From contig NZ_PJAU01000059.1 in the NCBI RefSeq assembly GCF_002836255.1, positions 1-64,000 of the forward strand: a stretch of DNA of 64,000 bases, in the 5' to 3' direction. Below, piece by piece: positions 1 to 8,165 of this stretch. The DNA is from Colwellia sp. 75C3 (GTDB taxonomy: Bacteria > Pseudomonadota > Gammaproteobacteria > Enterobacterales > Alteromonadaceae). A program made the position numbers and the translations under genes. The notes under the pieces are model-generated. The model saw only the letters and a list, made by a program, of their open reading frames with translations. It did no database searches and was not told where the DNA came from. Within the stretch, counting starts at the first letter, position 1. The number at the start of each line of letters is the position of its first letter.

Positions 1-110
1 AGAAAACGTTCCGTATGGAACGTAGGTGAGAGTCGCATTCGCTCTTCACCTGAAACAAAATAAGCTGAACTTAATTTGCGTTGCTCGTTGCTGTTGCCCC
101 GAAGCAGGAT
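1..110 (-). other. Probable rRNA-operon leader with two hairpins
   Basis: This stretch lies downstream of the leftward promoter and would be transcribed as leader RNA. It contains two inverted repeats: one around 28-55 (AGGTGAGAG paired with CTCTTCACCT, one bulge) and one at 5-22 (ACGTTCC paired with GGAACGT). Read leftward, the second is followed by a short T run. No boxA-like antitermination sequence was recognised here; it may lie further left, outside the window. Confidence 0.4.
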
Positions 111-114
111 GCGT

Positions 115-142
115 ATAATACGCTTCCGAGTTTTGATGTCAA
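115..142 (-). promoter_or_regulatory. rRNA-operon P1-like promoter, reading left
   Basis: Read on the minus strand there is a perfect -35 TTGACA (137-142), a 16-base spacer and a -10 TATTAT (115-120), followed at once by ACGC. This is the shape of a strong, growth-rate-controlled rrn P1 promoter. The DNA upstream of the -35 (143-180) is very A/T-rich, like an UP element. In E. coli yrdA lies divergent from rrnD, and yrdA is the next gene here, so an rRNA operon transcribed off the left edge is inferred. No rRNA sequence itself is inside the window. Confidence 0.7.
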
Positions 143-586
143 CGTTTATTTTAAAGTATTTCGAAAAACATTTAAAAGTTAATGTTAACTTACGTTATTT
201 ACCGTTATTACAGCTAGATAACATATCAAAACAGTTCATTGATGATTCATTTTGCGTGAACCCCTTGGAACTGGAGCGCATTGTAAAGATTTATATAATT
301 AGGTCAACCCTTTTTTCGTTAAAATCATAATTAAAAACCACTTGCTTAACTTTCATACAGGCCTTGTGTGTGTTTACTTCAATACGTTCATTACTTACTC
401 ATATCTATTAAATTGACTTCAATTACTTAGCCTTATCTCTATAAACTTTTTGATTACTAAATATCCCTGGCACTGCATTTATCAGCTAGCTATGTTATTT
501 TTATCACTACTTTACCGAAAACATGCGTCTTCATATGGTTTGGGTATAAACATTCAATTAGATTGCAGTATTGCAATAGGTGCTAT
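143..586. other. AT-rich intergenic region upstream of yrdA
   Basis: No convincing gene is seen in this 440-base stretch. A short open frame over 76-330 has no ribosome-binding site and runs through the rrn-type promoter, so it is not called. The part next to the promoter probably holds the UP element and Fis sites expected upstream of an rRNA promoter. The part next to yrdA should hold that gene's promoter, but no strong -35/-10 pair stands out. Confidence 0.4.
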
Positions 587-1126
587 ATGAGTATTACTAA
601 CATACGTCCTTATAAGGGCATTCATCCTTCCATTGGTGCTAATATTTACATTGATAGCTCAGCTGTTCTTGTTGGAGATATTACTTTATCGGAAGATGTC
701 AGTATTTGGCCTCTTGTTGCAGCACGTGGTGACGTAAATACAATTACCATTGGTAGCCGAACTAATATTCAAGATGGTAGTGTTTTGCATGTCACTCGAA
801 AAAGCCCAAGTAACCCACAGGGCAATCCTTTAATAATTGGTGATGATGTTACCATTGGTCATAAGTGCATGTTGCACGGTTGTCAGCTTGGTAACCGTAT
901 ACTTGTGGGTATGGGCGCCATTATTATGGATGGTGCCATCATTGAAAATGATGTTTTTATTGGTGCGGGCAGTTTAGTGCCTCCGAATAAAACATTAGTT
1001 AGCGGTTATTTATATGTAGGAAACCCTGTAAAACAGGTTAGACCCTTAAAAGAAAGTGAGGCAGCTTTTCTTAAACAATCAGCAATAAATTATGTTGAAT
1101 TAAAAAATGATTACTTAAATGATTAA
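587..1126 (+). CDS. yrdA: Gamma-class carbonic anhydrase-like hexapeptide protein YrdA
   Basis: A 179-residue left-handed beta-helix protein of the YrdA/gamma-carbonic anhydrase family. Repeated hexapeptides run through most of the chain (for example TIGSRTNIQDGS and IIGDDVTIGHKC). The three expected metal-binding histidines are visible at about residues 68, 92 and 97. These proteins are trimeric and zinc-binding; the physiological substrate of YrdA is not firmly known. The frame is open from an upstream TTG at 563. The ATG at 587 is preferred because AATAGG precedes it at suitable distance and the protein then starts at the family's usual point. It is divergent from the rrn-type promoter and convergent with yrdB. 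Confidence 0.9.
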   Translation: MSITNIRPYKGIHPSIGANIYIDSSAVLVGDITLSEDVSIWPLVAARGDVNTITIGSRTNIQDGSVLHVTRKSPSNPQGNPLIIGDDVTIGHKCMLHGCQLGNRILVGMGAIIMDGAIIENDVFIGAGSLVPPNKTLVSGYLYVGNPVKQVRPLKESEAAFLKQSAINYVELKNDYLND

Positions 1127-1147
1127 CTACCTTAGTAAATATATTTA

Positions 1148-1381
1148 TTAGCGCATTTGTATATGAATACTACTTCCCTCTGGCTCATTTTTTTCGAGCC
1201 AGAGTTCGACTATTTCTTCTAGATCAAATTTAGTACAAGTATCTATTTCTTCAAGCATCTTTAGCTGCATTGAATGGAAGTAAATAGTAATCACTTGCGC
1301 TGATAATAATGCCGTAAAGCACCAAGCATCTTGCTCTTTATCAAAGGCTAAATCATCATTAAATAAAATTGCTTGATTCAT
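1148..1381 (-). CDS. yrdB: YrdB-like small protein (DUF1488)
   Basis: A 77-residue acidic soluble protein matching the YrdB/DUF1488 type, which sits beside aroE in many gammaproteobacteria. It has no signal peptide or membrane segment and no catalytic motif that I recognise. It begins 14 bases after the aroE stop on the same strand, so the two are probably cotranscribed. The molecular function of the family is unknown; the call rests on size, composition and position next to aroE and yrdA. Confidence 0.75.
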   Translation of the reverse strand: MNQAILFNDDLAFDKEQDAWCFTALLSAQVITIYFHSMQLKMLEEIDTCTKFDLEEIVELWLEKNEPEGSSIHIQMR

Positions 1382-1395
1382 ACTGATTTCTCTCT

Positions 1396-2223
1396 TTATT
1401 TTAAAGAAGCTCTTAATTTAGCAATTACTGGCTGAACTTCGGGAGTCACTCCTCGCCAAACTTCAAAGCTAACGGCTGCTTGTCCTACCAACATACCCAA
1501 GCCATCAATCACTTTTATTGCCCCATGTTCTTTTGCCCATTTAAGGAATGGAGTTTCATCTTTACCGTAGACCATGTCATAACAAACCACATTCTGACTT
1601 ATTATTGAAGTTGATATTGGCGGTAAATGGCCTGATAAACTCGCTGACGTAGCATTTATAATTACATCGAAACTCAGTTGTTCGAGATCTTGGTAACCTA
1701 AAGCACTTAGGCGACTATCTGCAAAGTGCTGACATAATGTATCAGCTTTACTTACCGTTCGATTCGCAATAACAATAGAATGAGGACCTTGTGCAAGTAA
1801 AGGTAATAAAACCCCTCTTGCCGCTCCACCTGCACCCAATAGCAAAATCCGACTGTTTTTTAAAGAAACGTTGTTAGTAATTAAATCCTGAACTAATCCT
1901 GCTCCATCAGTATTATCACCAAAAATCTTACCTTCTTTAAAGGTAAGTGTATTGACAGCGCCAGCTAATGACGCACGGTCGGTGAGTTCATCAGCTAAAG
2001 CCAATGCTTGCTCTTTAAAAGGTACTGTGACGTTTGCGCCCTTGCCATCCTGATGGATAAAGTCGGCAACGGCATTGGAGAAGCCGTCAATATCAACTAA
2101 CTGTTTTTGATAATTGATATTTTGTTGGCTCTTACTAGCAAATATATGATGAATATCTGGGGAACGGGAATGCTCTATTGGGTTTCCAAAAACGCGATAT
2201 TGATCTGGGGTCTGTTGTGTCAT
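1396..2223 (-). CDS. aroE: Shikimate 5-dehydrogenase
   Basis: This cytoplasmic enzyme reduces 3-dehydroshikimate to shikimate with NADPH, the fourth step of chorismate and aromatic amino acid synthesis. The 275 residues match the normal family length. The N-terminal substrate domain carries NVTVPFKE with catalytic Lys at about 70 and DNTDG with Asp at about 106. The C-terminal NADP-binding domain carries the glycine-rich GAGGAARG and the NRT motif typical of NADP preference. It is followed closely by yrdB. Upstream lies the terminator of the ompW-like gene. Confidence 0.96.
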   Translation of the reverse strand: MTQQTPDQYRVFGNPIEHSRSPDIHHIFASKSQQNINYQKQLVDIDGFSNAVADFIHQDGKGANVTVPFKEQALALADELTDRASLAGAVNTLTFKEGKIFGDNTDGAGLVQDLITNNVSLKNSRILLLGAGGAARGVLLPLLAQGPHSIVIANRTVSKADTLCQHFADSRLSALGYQDLEQLSFDVIINATSASLSGHLPPISTSIISQNVVCYDMVYGKDETPFLKWAKEHGAIKVIDGLGMLVGQAAVSFEVWRGVTPEVQPVIAKLRASLK

Positions 2224-2283
2224 AGTTATTGCAAATAAGTTAGCGTATGGCTACAGCCTAACTGAATCAACAATTAATGAAAA

Positions 2284-2324
2284 CAAAAAAGCAGTAACCC
2301 TTTAGAATAAGTTACTGCTTTTTA
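2284..2324 (-). terminator. Rho-independent terminator after the ompW-like gene
   Basis: A 12-13 bp stem (AAAAAGCAGTAAC with GTTACTGCTTTTT) and a 12-base loop. Read leftward it ends in a run of T residues. It lies just after the ompW-like stop and before the aroE start on the same strand, so it separates the two transcripts. Confidence 0.85.
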
Positions 2325-2347
2325 TTGTAAGTGCTTATTTAATATTC

Positions 2348-3019
2348 TTAGAATTTATAACCAAGCATTACGGAATATACCATAGGGTCGACATCAATAC
2401 TTGCGGTACCAATACTATCACCACCTACATCAAAGCTGGCATCTGAATTGATATCTATATAACGAATAGAGGCATTTACATGCCATTTCTCATTAATATG
2501 ATAGTCAGCACCAATTTGCACTGAATAGCCAAAAGAACCATCTAACTCTAAGTTGCTTAAACCTAAACCTGTTGGAGCAGATTCGAATTCTTCATCAAAA
2601 AATATTGTGTAATTTAAGCCAACACCAATATAAGGCTTAAGAGAAGTCCCTGTATCAAAATAGTACAGAGCACTTAGCGTTGGTGGTAAGTGACTAACTT
2701 CGGCCAATTTTACTCCATCTACACCCAAAACAGCATTCGGGTCTTGGATTGTCACATCATGAGTAAATGGTGTTGCTGCAAGCAGTTCAATTGCCCAATT
2801 ACTATCAAAGAAATACACTACATTTAAACCTAACTGTGTATTGTCATCCACAGTCATCGTCATAGTGGAGTCATTACCACCTAAAATAATTGGGGTTTTA
2901 CCCGTATCAGGTGAAACCATAGTGAGACCTCCTCTCACTAAGATGTCACCTGCTTGATTAGCTAAAGCTGCAGTAGGAAGTATTGATAATAAAGCGATGG
3001 TTAATAACGTTTTTTTCAT
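2348..3019 (-). CDS. ompW: OmpW-family outer membrane protein
   Basis: A 223-residue secreted protein with a clear signal peptide (MKKTLLTIALLSILPTAALA) followed by a small beta-barrel with alternating polar and aromatic strands. It ends in the aromatic LGYKF expected for recognition by the Bam machinery. OmpW proteins form 8-stranded barrels with a narrow hydrophobic channel and are often induced by changes in oxygen or salt. The pattern VVYFFDSNWAIELLAATPF is typical of the family. It is a single-gene unit with its own terminator downstream and an FNR-like site about 105 bases upstream. Confidence 0.88.
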   Translation of the reverse strand: MKKTLLTIALLSILPTAALANQAGDILVRGGLTMVSPDTGKTPIILGGNDSTMTMTVDDNTQLGLNVVYFFDSNWAIELLAATPFTHDVTIQDPNAVLGVDGVKLAEVSHLPPTLSALYYFDTGTSLKPYIGVGLNYTIFFDEEFESAPTGLGLSNLELDGSFGYSVQIGADYHINEKWHVNASIRYIDINSDASFDVGGDSIGTASIDVDPMVYSVMLGYKF

Positions 3020-3124
3020 GATTTTATATCCTTAAAATAATTATGGGTATAATAGTCATATTGATTTAATAAAGTTTGATTTAGCGCAACGTTTTAACCA
3101 CTATCTAGGACGCTCATCGATACT

Positions 3125-3138
3125 TTGATCTCGATCAT
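3125..3138. promoter_or_regulatory. FNR-like box upstream of the ompW-like gene
   Basis: TTGATCTCGATCAT differs from the FNR consensus TTGAT-N4-ATCAA only at the last base. It is centred about 112 bases before the ompW-like start codon. In E. coli ompW is known to respond to FNR, which makes the match more credible. The distance is larger than for a classical class II activator site. Confidence 0.5.
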
Positions 3139-3236
3139 ATTCTTATGATATTCAAAGAAAACATCACATTATCTAACTGGAGTTGCGGATAGATTAGCAG
3201 TGTTATTCTCTTAACTTTCACACATCAATAAATCAT

Positions 3237-3788
3237 TTAACTTCTGATTACTTTACCTGTCAACGCATCAATAATTTTTGATGGTGAAGTATGACCTAGA
3301 GTTACTCCCTTAAGTATAAAGTCGACTTGATTAGATAAGGTGAGATCTAATGTCTGCCAAGTTTTGGCGGGTTCTTGTCCAGATAAATTAGCACTGGTTG
3401 AGACTATTGGTTTATTCGTTTGCTTACACAAGGCAACTACATCGGGTTGACTGGTAATTCTTACAGCAATAGTATCAAAGCGTCCTGATAATAACGGTGA
3501 AATTGTATTATTTTTAGATATTAGCTGAGTGATGCCATCAGGCCATCTTGATAATACGCTAGCACGCATATCTTGCGGGATTTTACTGTCGTCAATATAT
3601 GGAAGTAACTGAGCGTAGTTTCCTGCGAGTAAAATCAGTCCCTTGTCAGCAGACCTTGCTTTTAACTGCAACAGGCGCTTAAGTGATTCTTCATTATCAG
3701 GATCACAGCCAAGCCCAAATACCGCTTCCGTTGGATAAGCAATTATGCCTCCACTGTTAAAAGCATCAACTACATTTTTTTCGCTCAC
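3237..3788 (-). CDS. tsaC: Threonylcarbamoyl-AMP synthase TsaC
   Basis: A cytoplasmic enzyme that makes threonylcarbamoyl-AMP from threonine, bicarbonate and ATP, the first step of the t6A37 modification of ANN-decoding tRNAs. The 183 residues correspond to the short TsaC (YrdC/RimN) form rather than the longer Sua5 form. Visible family segments are [12 protein letters not shown] near the N-terminus, [13 protein letters not shown], and the STSANLSG signature near residues 131-138. It lies between the ompW-like gene and the divergent purEK, keeping the ancestral aroE-tsaC-yrdD order despite the genes between. Confidence 0.93.
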   Translation of the reverse strand: MSEKNVVDAFNSGGIIAYPTEAVFGLGCDPDNEESLKRLLQLKARSADKGLILLAGNYAQLLPYIDDSKIPQDMRASVLSRWPDGITQLISKNNTISPLLSGRFDTIAVRITSQPDVVALCKQTNKPIVSTSANLSGQEPAKTWQTLDLTLSNQVDFILKGVTLGHTSPSKIIDALTGKVIRS

Positions 3789-3982
3789 AGATCGCCCTTA
3801 TCTTAATTAATCACTTCCATACAATATTACCAAACACTGTTCATAAACGCCTAGTGAAGGATTAATTTATCGATAGAAAAGTTCTATATTCCGTATTTAG
3901 CTAAACAAGGTTATAATTACAGCTCTATTTTTACTTTCTTCATATACGAAGAACATTCTATAATTTTAAAGGGCATAAATTC

Positions 3983-4465
3983 ATGACAGTCGGTATCATC
4001 ATGGGATCAAAATCAGATTGGCCAACAATGCAGCACACAGCAGAAATGCTTGATTCTTTAGGTGTAAAGTACGAAACCAAAGTCGTTTCTGCACACCGTA
4101 CGCCTCACTTACTTGCCGAATATGCTGAAAGTGCAAAAGATAGAGGTATTAAGGTTATTATTGCAGGCGCTGGCGGTGCAGCTCATTTACCAGGAATGGC
4201 AGCTGCTTATACTGCTTTACCTGTTTTAGGTGTTCCTGTGCAATCTAAAGCTCTTAATGGCCAAGATTCTTTATTATCTATTGTACAAATGCCAAAAGGT
4301 ATCGCTGTAGGTACATTAGCCATTGGTAATGCCGGTGCAGCTAACGCTGGATTACTTGCAGCACAAATCATTGGTACTTATGACGCTGAAATCCAACAAA
4401 ATATCGAAGAGTTTCGTCAAAAGCAGACTGAAACCATACTTGCTAACCCAAACCCGGCAGAATAG
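3983..4465 (+). CDS. purE: N5-carboxyaminoimidazole ribonucleotide mutase
   Basis: Class I PurE moves the carboxyl group of N5-CAIR to form CAIR in purine biosynthesis. The 160 residues are standard. Landmarks are [10 protein letters not shown] at the N-terminus, SAHRTP with the catalytic histidine at about residue 38, and [19 protein letters not shown] eight bases before the ATG is a plausible ribosome-binding site. A TATAAT at 3912-3917 could be the -10 of the purEK promoter, although its -35 is weak. purK follows after eight bases, so the two form an operon and act consecutively. Confidence 0.96.
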   Translation: MTVGIIMGSKSDWPTMQHTAEMLDSLGVKYETKVVSAHRTPHLLAEYAESAKDRGIKVIIAGAGGAAHLPGMAAAYTALPVLGVPVQSKALNGQDSLLSIVQMPKGIAVGTLAIGNAGAANAGLLAAQIIGTYDAEIQQNIEEFRQKQTETILANPNPAE

Positions 4466-4473
4466 AACCTCTC

Positions 4474-5631
4474 ATGAATAAAGTTCTCATACTTGGCGCA
4501 GGTCAATTAGCTCGAATGATGGAATTAGCGGGCACACCTTTAAACTTGGATGTTAAAGCTCTCGATGTATTAAGTAATAAGGTTGTACAACCTCTTGCTC
4601 CTGAATATATTTGTAGCGATTTAGAAACAGGCATTAAAAATGCTGATGTAATTACAGCTGAATTTGAGCATGTTGCCCATGACATACTTGCTGAGTGTGA
4701 GCAATCAGGGAAGTTAAATCCAACAAGTAACGCGATTAAAATTGGTGGTGATAGGAGATTAGAAAAAGCATTACTTGAATCTTGTAATGCTGCCAATGCC
4801 AAACACTATTTTGTTAACTCTAAAATAGATTTTGATAAAGCTATTGAACACTTATCATTACCTATTATCTTTAAGAGTGCACTTGAAGGATATGACGGGA
4901 AAGGGCAATGGCGATTAAAGTCAGCTGCTGATTCAGATGCCATTTGGCAAGATATGGCTGACTTTATTGCGGCCTCAAAAACGACTGTTAAACAAGGTAT
5001 TGTTGCTGAGCAAATGGTACCTTTTGATCGTGAAATCTCGCTGGTTGGTGTTCGTCGTATAAACGGTGATGTTGCGGTTTATCCTTTAACTGAAAATCAT
5101 CATACTAATGGTATTTTGAGTGTATCTGTTGCTGCTCCTGTTGATGAACAATTGCAGGAACAAGCCAGTAAGGTGTTTAAAGCGCTTACAGATAAACTCA
5201 ATTATGTTGGAGTTATGGCAATTGAATTTTTCCAAGTGGGAAATCAACTCTTAGTCAATGAAATTGCACCAAGAGTACATAATTCAGGACATTGGACCCA
5301 ACAAGGAGCTGACACTTGTCAGTTTGAAAATCATTTAAGAGCAATCTGTGATTTGCCTTTAGGTAGTACTGCACTGATTCGCCCTACAGCAATGGTTAAC
5401 ATCATTGGTGAAGATACTGTACCTAATGAGGTGCTTGCTATACCGAGTGCTACTATTCATTGGTATAACAAAGGTAAACGTGCCGGTCGTAAAATGGGTC
5501 ACATAAATGTTAGTGGTGAGAGTGAGTTACAACTTGCTGAGCGTTTACAGTGTTTAGCCGATATCCTTTGTAAACAAGCCTACCCAGATCTTAATGGCTT
5601 CGCAAAAAGCTATTTAGAAAAGCACAGCTAA
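4474..5631 (+). CDS. purK: N5-carboxyaminoimidazole ribonucleotide synthase
   Basis: PurK is an ATP-grasp enzyme that carboxylates AIR with bicarbonate and ATP to give N5-CAIR, the substrate of PurE. The 385 residues show the N-terminal GAGQLARMM nucleotide-fold segment, the ATP-grasp loop LEGYDGKGQW, and the metal-binding NEIAPRVHNSGHWT signature. It is the second gene of the purEK operon and is followed by a strong hairpin shared with the convergent yrdD. Confidence 0.95.
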   Translation: MNKVLILGAGQLARMMELAGTPLNLDVKALDVLSNKVVQPLAPEYICSDLETGIKNADVITAEFEHVAHDILAECEQSGKLNPTSNAIKIGGDRRLEKALLESCNAANAKHYFVNSKIDFDKAIEHLSLPIIFKSALEGYDGKGQWRLKSAADSDAIWQDMADFIAASKTTVKQGIVAEQMVPFDREISLVGVRRINGDVAVYPLTENHHTNGILSVSVAAPVDEQLQEQASKVFKALTDKLNYVGVMAIEFFQVGNQLLVNEIAPRVHNSGHWTQQGADTCQFENHLRAICDLPLGSTALIRPTAMVNIIGEDTVPNEVLAIPSATIHWYNKGKRAGRKMGHINVSGESELQLAERLQCLADILCKQAYPDLNGFAKSYLEKHS

Positions 5632-5659
5632 TAACTTTTTTAGTTGATAAGCTAAAAAT

Positions 5660-5701
5660 AAAAAGACGCCTATTACGTATATAGTAAAGGCGTCTTTTTT
5701 A
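5660..5701. terminator. Bidirectional terminator between purK and yrdD
   Basis: An 11 bp stem (AAAAGACGCCT with AGGCGTCTTTT) is flanked by A residues on the left and T residues on the right, so it can end both converging transcripts. It lies between the purK and yrdD stop codons. Confidence 0.88.
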
Positions 5702-5721
5702 TATCTATAGTTACTGCCTAT

Positions 5722-6285
5722 TTATAGCAATTTCTGCATATAAGAACACTTTTTATCTGCACACTGGTATTTGAGTCCGGCAGCCATATTTCTTTTTAAT
5801 AAAAGAGGAAATTGACACTTTTCACAGCGCCCTTCAATTGGCTCATGATTGACGACAAACTTACACTTTGGGTAAGCATCACAAGAGTAAAACTTCTTAC
5901 CAAATCGACTGGTCTTTTCTTGCAGTGAGCCTCTTTTACAACTTGGGCACACCACATCTTGTATGATCTCTTGCGCCTCTTGCTCAATATGATGGCATTG
6001 GGGGAAGTTACTACAACCAATAAACATACCGTAGCGACCTTGCTTAACCGCTAACACATGAGAGCATAATGGACATTCACTTCCCGGTAATGTTTTATCT
6101 TCAACACGTTCGTGTTCAACCACTGCCCGAGTATATTGACAGTTAGGATAATTGACACAACCTAAAAATGCTCCTGATTTACCATGTTTAATGGACAATT
6201 CTGATCCGCATTCAGGACACACTTGATACTCTTTTTCTAAAGCATGTTCGTGATGAGTAAAAAGAGCTTTATCTGATTCAGACAT
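5722..6285 (-). CDS. yrdD: Topoisomerase-type zinc-ribbon protein YrdD
   Basis: A 187-residue protein built of four consecutive zinc ribbons of the kind found at the C-terminus of bacterial topoisomerase I (zf-C4_Topoisom). Each begins with a CPxC or CxKC pair and closes with a second pair about 20 residues later, for example GCVNYPNC and GCSNFPQC. It has no catalytic topoisomerase domain. It probably binds DNA or RNA, but its role is unknown. It sits in the conserved tsaC-yrdD-smg-dprA neighbourhood. Confidence 0.85.
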   Translation of the reverse strand: MSESDKALFTHHEHALEKEYQVCPECGSELSIKHGKSGAFLGCVNYPNCQYTRAVVEHERVEDKTLPGSECPLCSHVLAVKQGRYGMFIGCSNFPQCHHIEQEAQEIIQDVVCPSCKRGSLQEKTSRFGKKFYSCDAYPKCKFVVNHEPIEGRCEKCQFPLLLKRNMAAGLKYQCADKKCSYMQKLL

Positions 6286-6410
6286 TAGTGGAAATTGCGC
6301 ATAAAATAAGTGTAGCGCTATTATGCCACAAAATGTCCCTGAGCAATACGCTCAGTGACTGCTGGCTAAATACACTGCATAGTGAATTTAGTCAGCTTGA
6401 GGGGAATTGG

Positions 6411-6884
6411 TTAGTGAAGTGGACCTTCTTGTTCTTCAAAGATTAAGTCTTCTAGCTGGGAGTACGCAGACTCTTTACCTGGTACATTAAATAACACCAT
6501 CAAAATAACCCACTTCAAATCATCCATAGAGAAATACTTGGTATCAAGTTCCATGACTCTATCGATCACCATTTCACGCGTGGTAAAATCAAGCACATTA
6601 ACTTGCTCTAAAAATAAAATAAAACCACGACTTGGGGTATCAAGTAACTGCATTTCTTCACTGGTATAAATACGTACCGACTTACTGCCTACGCGAGTAA
6701 GATAAGGATAAGCATCTGTGTCTTGCAACGCGGTAAGTTTTTCAAGCCAATTTAATGCTTTATATATTTCATCCTGATGAAAGCCTGCGCGTGTTAACTC
6801 ATCAGTTAACAGCTCATGATCCACCATGGCTTCTGCTTCATTTTGGATGTACGTTTCAAAAAGATACATTAAGATATCGAACAT
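6411..6884 (-). CDS. smg: Smg family protein (DUF494)
   Basis: A 157-residue acidic, helical protein of the Smg/DUF494 family, recognisable by the start [14 protein letters not shown] and by its position just downstream of dprA. It begins 12 bases after the dprA stop, suggesting translational coupling. The family is conserved in gamma- and betaproteobacteria. Its biochemical function has not been firmly established and none can be read from the sequence. Confidence 0.85.
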   Translation of the reverse strand: MFDILMYLFETYIQNEAEAMVDHELLTDELTRAGFHQDEIYKALNWLEKLTALQDTDAYPYLTRVGSKSVRIYTSEEMQLLDTPSRGFILFLEQVNVLDFTTREMVIDRVMELDTKYFSMDDLKWVILMVLFNVPGKESAYSQLEDLIFEEQEGPLH

Positions 6885-6896
6885 AACTAGCCCCTT

Positions 6897-8045
6897 TTAT
6901 TGCGTTCTAATGTAGCCACCAGGTACCGCAGATACCAGACCACTTAGCTCAAGCATTGTTAACCGAATTAACACTTCCTCTACGGGAAGTTCGCTCCGTG
7001 AAACTACCTTATCTACGGGAGTAATCTCAAATCCCACACTAGCCAACAATGCATCGTTACACAAGTCTTTTTGATTTATTTCACTTTCTCCATTGTGAGT
7101 GCCCTTTTCAACTGACTCTAAAGCCTGTTGACCACCCTTTAAGTGTAGACTAGGTTTATCTGCAAAAGCGAACTCATCTATTATATCGGCACATTGTTCA
7201 ACAAGTTTAGCGCCTTGTTTAATTAACCAGTGACAGCCTTTAGCTTGTTTATTTTCAATAGAGCTAGGAATAGCGAAAACGTCTCTATTTTGATCGAGTG
7301 CACAGCGAGCTGTAATCAAAGAACCACTTTTTAACTCTGCCTCTACCACTAATACACCTAAGCTTAAGCCACTAATAAGACGATTTCTTTTTGGAAAGTG
7401 CCCCGCTCTAGCTTGTGTGCCTGGAATAAACTCACTAATAATTGCGCCACTTGACGCAATTATTTGCTGTGCCAGACATAAATGTCTAGCTGGATATACT
7501 TGATCTAATCCAGTAGCAACAACTGCGATGGTACCCGCAGGTTGGCTAAGAGCACCACGATGTGCTGCAGCATCAATACCGAGAGCCAATCCACTGGTGA
7601 TAACAAAATTTAGCTGCACCAATTGTTGGCATAATGAAAATGCAGTATCCCTTCCCCCTACACTAGCAGAACGACTACCGACCACTGCTAATTGCGGGGC
7701 ATTGAGTAATAATGTATTTCCCTGAACAAATATTACTAAAGGTGGATCATAAATTTGTTTGAGTAATTGTGGATAGCGAGGTTCGTCAAAACAAATGATG
7801 ACACTATTACATGCTGCACTTGTTCGAATAATTTGCGCTATTTTTTGCCAGTCAGGCTGATGAAAAGCGTAAAGTTGTTTTACACTTAAATTATTAGCAG
7901 AGCTAAGTACAGAGGGCTTATTATCTAACGAAAATAATGCTGTTAAACCAAAGGTTTCAACAAGTGCTATTTTTTTGTGGATGGCTAACCGAGGAACAAG
8001 CTTTAAAGCTAACCAATGTTCAATATTATTACTGTTATTAATCAT
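6897..8045 (-). CDS. dprA: DNA-processing protein DprA
   Basis: DprA binds incoming single-stranded DNA during natural transformation and loads RecA on it. The 382-residue protein has an N-terminal helical region, the Rossmann-like core (GSRSASVGGRD, SGLALGIDAAAHRGAL, GTIAVVATGLDQVYP) and a C-terminal winged-helix-like segment ending in VPGGYIRTQ. The frame is open to a GTG at 8087. The ATG at 8045 is chosen because AAGGAGAAG lies upstream at good spacing. smg follows closely. A dprA gene alone does not show that the strain is competent. Confidence 0.9.
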   Translation of the reverse strand: MINNSNNIEHWLALKLVPRLAIHKKIALVETFGLTALFSLDNKPSVLSSANNLSVKQLYAFHQPDWQKIAQIIRTSAACNSVIICFDEPRYPQLLKQIYDPPLVIFVQGNTLLLNAPQLAVVGSRSASVGGRDTAFSLCQQLVQLNFVITSGLALGIDAAAHRGALSQPAGTIAVVATGLDQVYPARHLCLAQQIIASSGAIISEFIPGTQARAGHFPKRNRLISGLSLGVLVVEAELKSGSLITARCALDQNRDVFAIPSSIENKQAKGCHWLIKQGAKLVEQCADIIDEFAFADKPSLHLKGGQQALESVEKGTHNGESEINQKDLCNDALLASVGFEITPVDKVVSRSELPVEEVLIRLTMLELSGLVSAVPGGYIRTQ

Positions 8046-8165
8046 TACTTGTCTTCTCCTTAAGAGCAAGTCATGTATCCGCTCCACCTGAAGACTCAGT
8101 AGGAGCGGGTATAGGTTTTATTTTTTCTCTAATAAAGCAGGAAAAATAAAACACTCAACAGTTGG

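Noticed and set aside
114..119. TATAAT on the plus strand as a promoter for yrdA
   Set aside because: No -35 at 16-18 bases upstream on that strand. The same bases form the -10 of a far better leftward promoter with a perfect TTGACA.
76..330. 84-codon open frame at the left edge
   Set aside because: No ribosome-binding site, unusual composition, and it runs across the rrn-type promoter.
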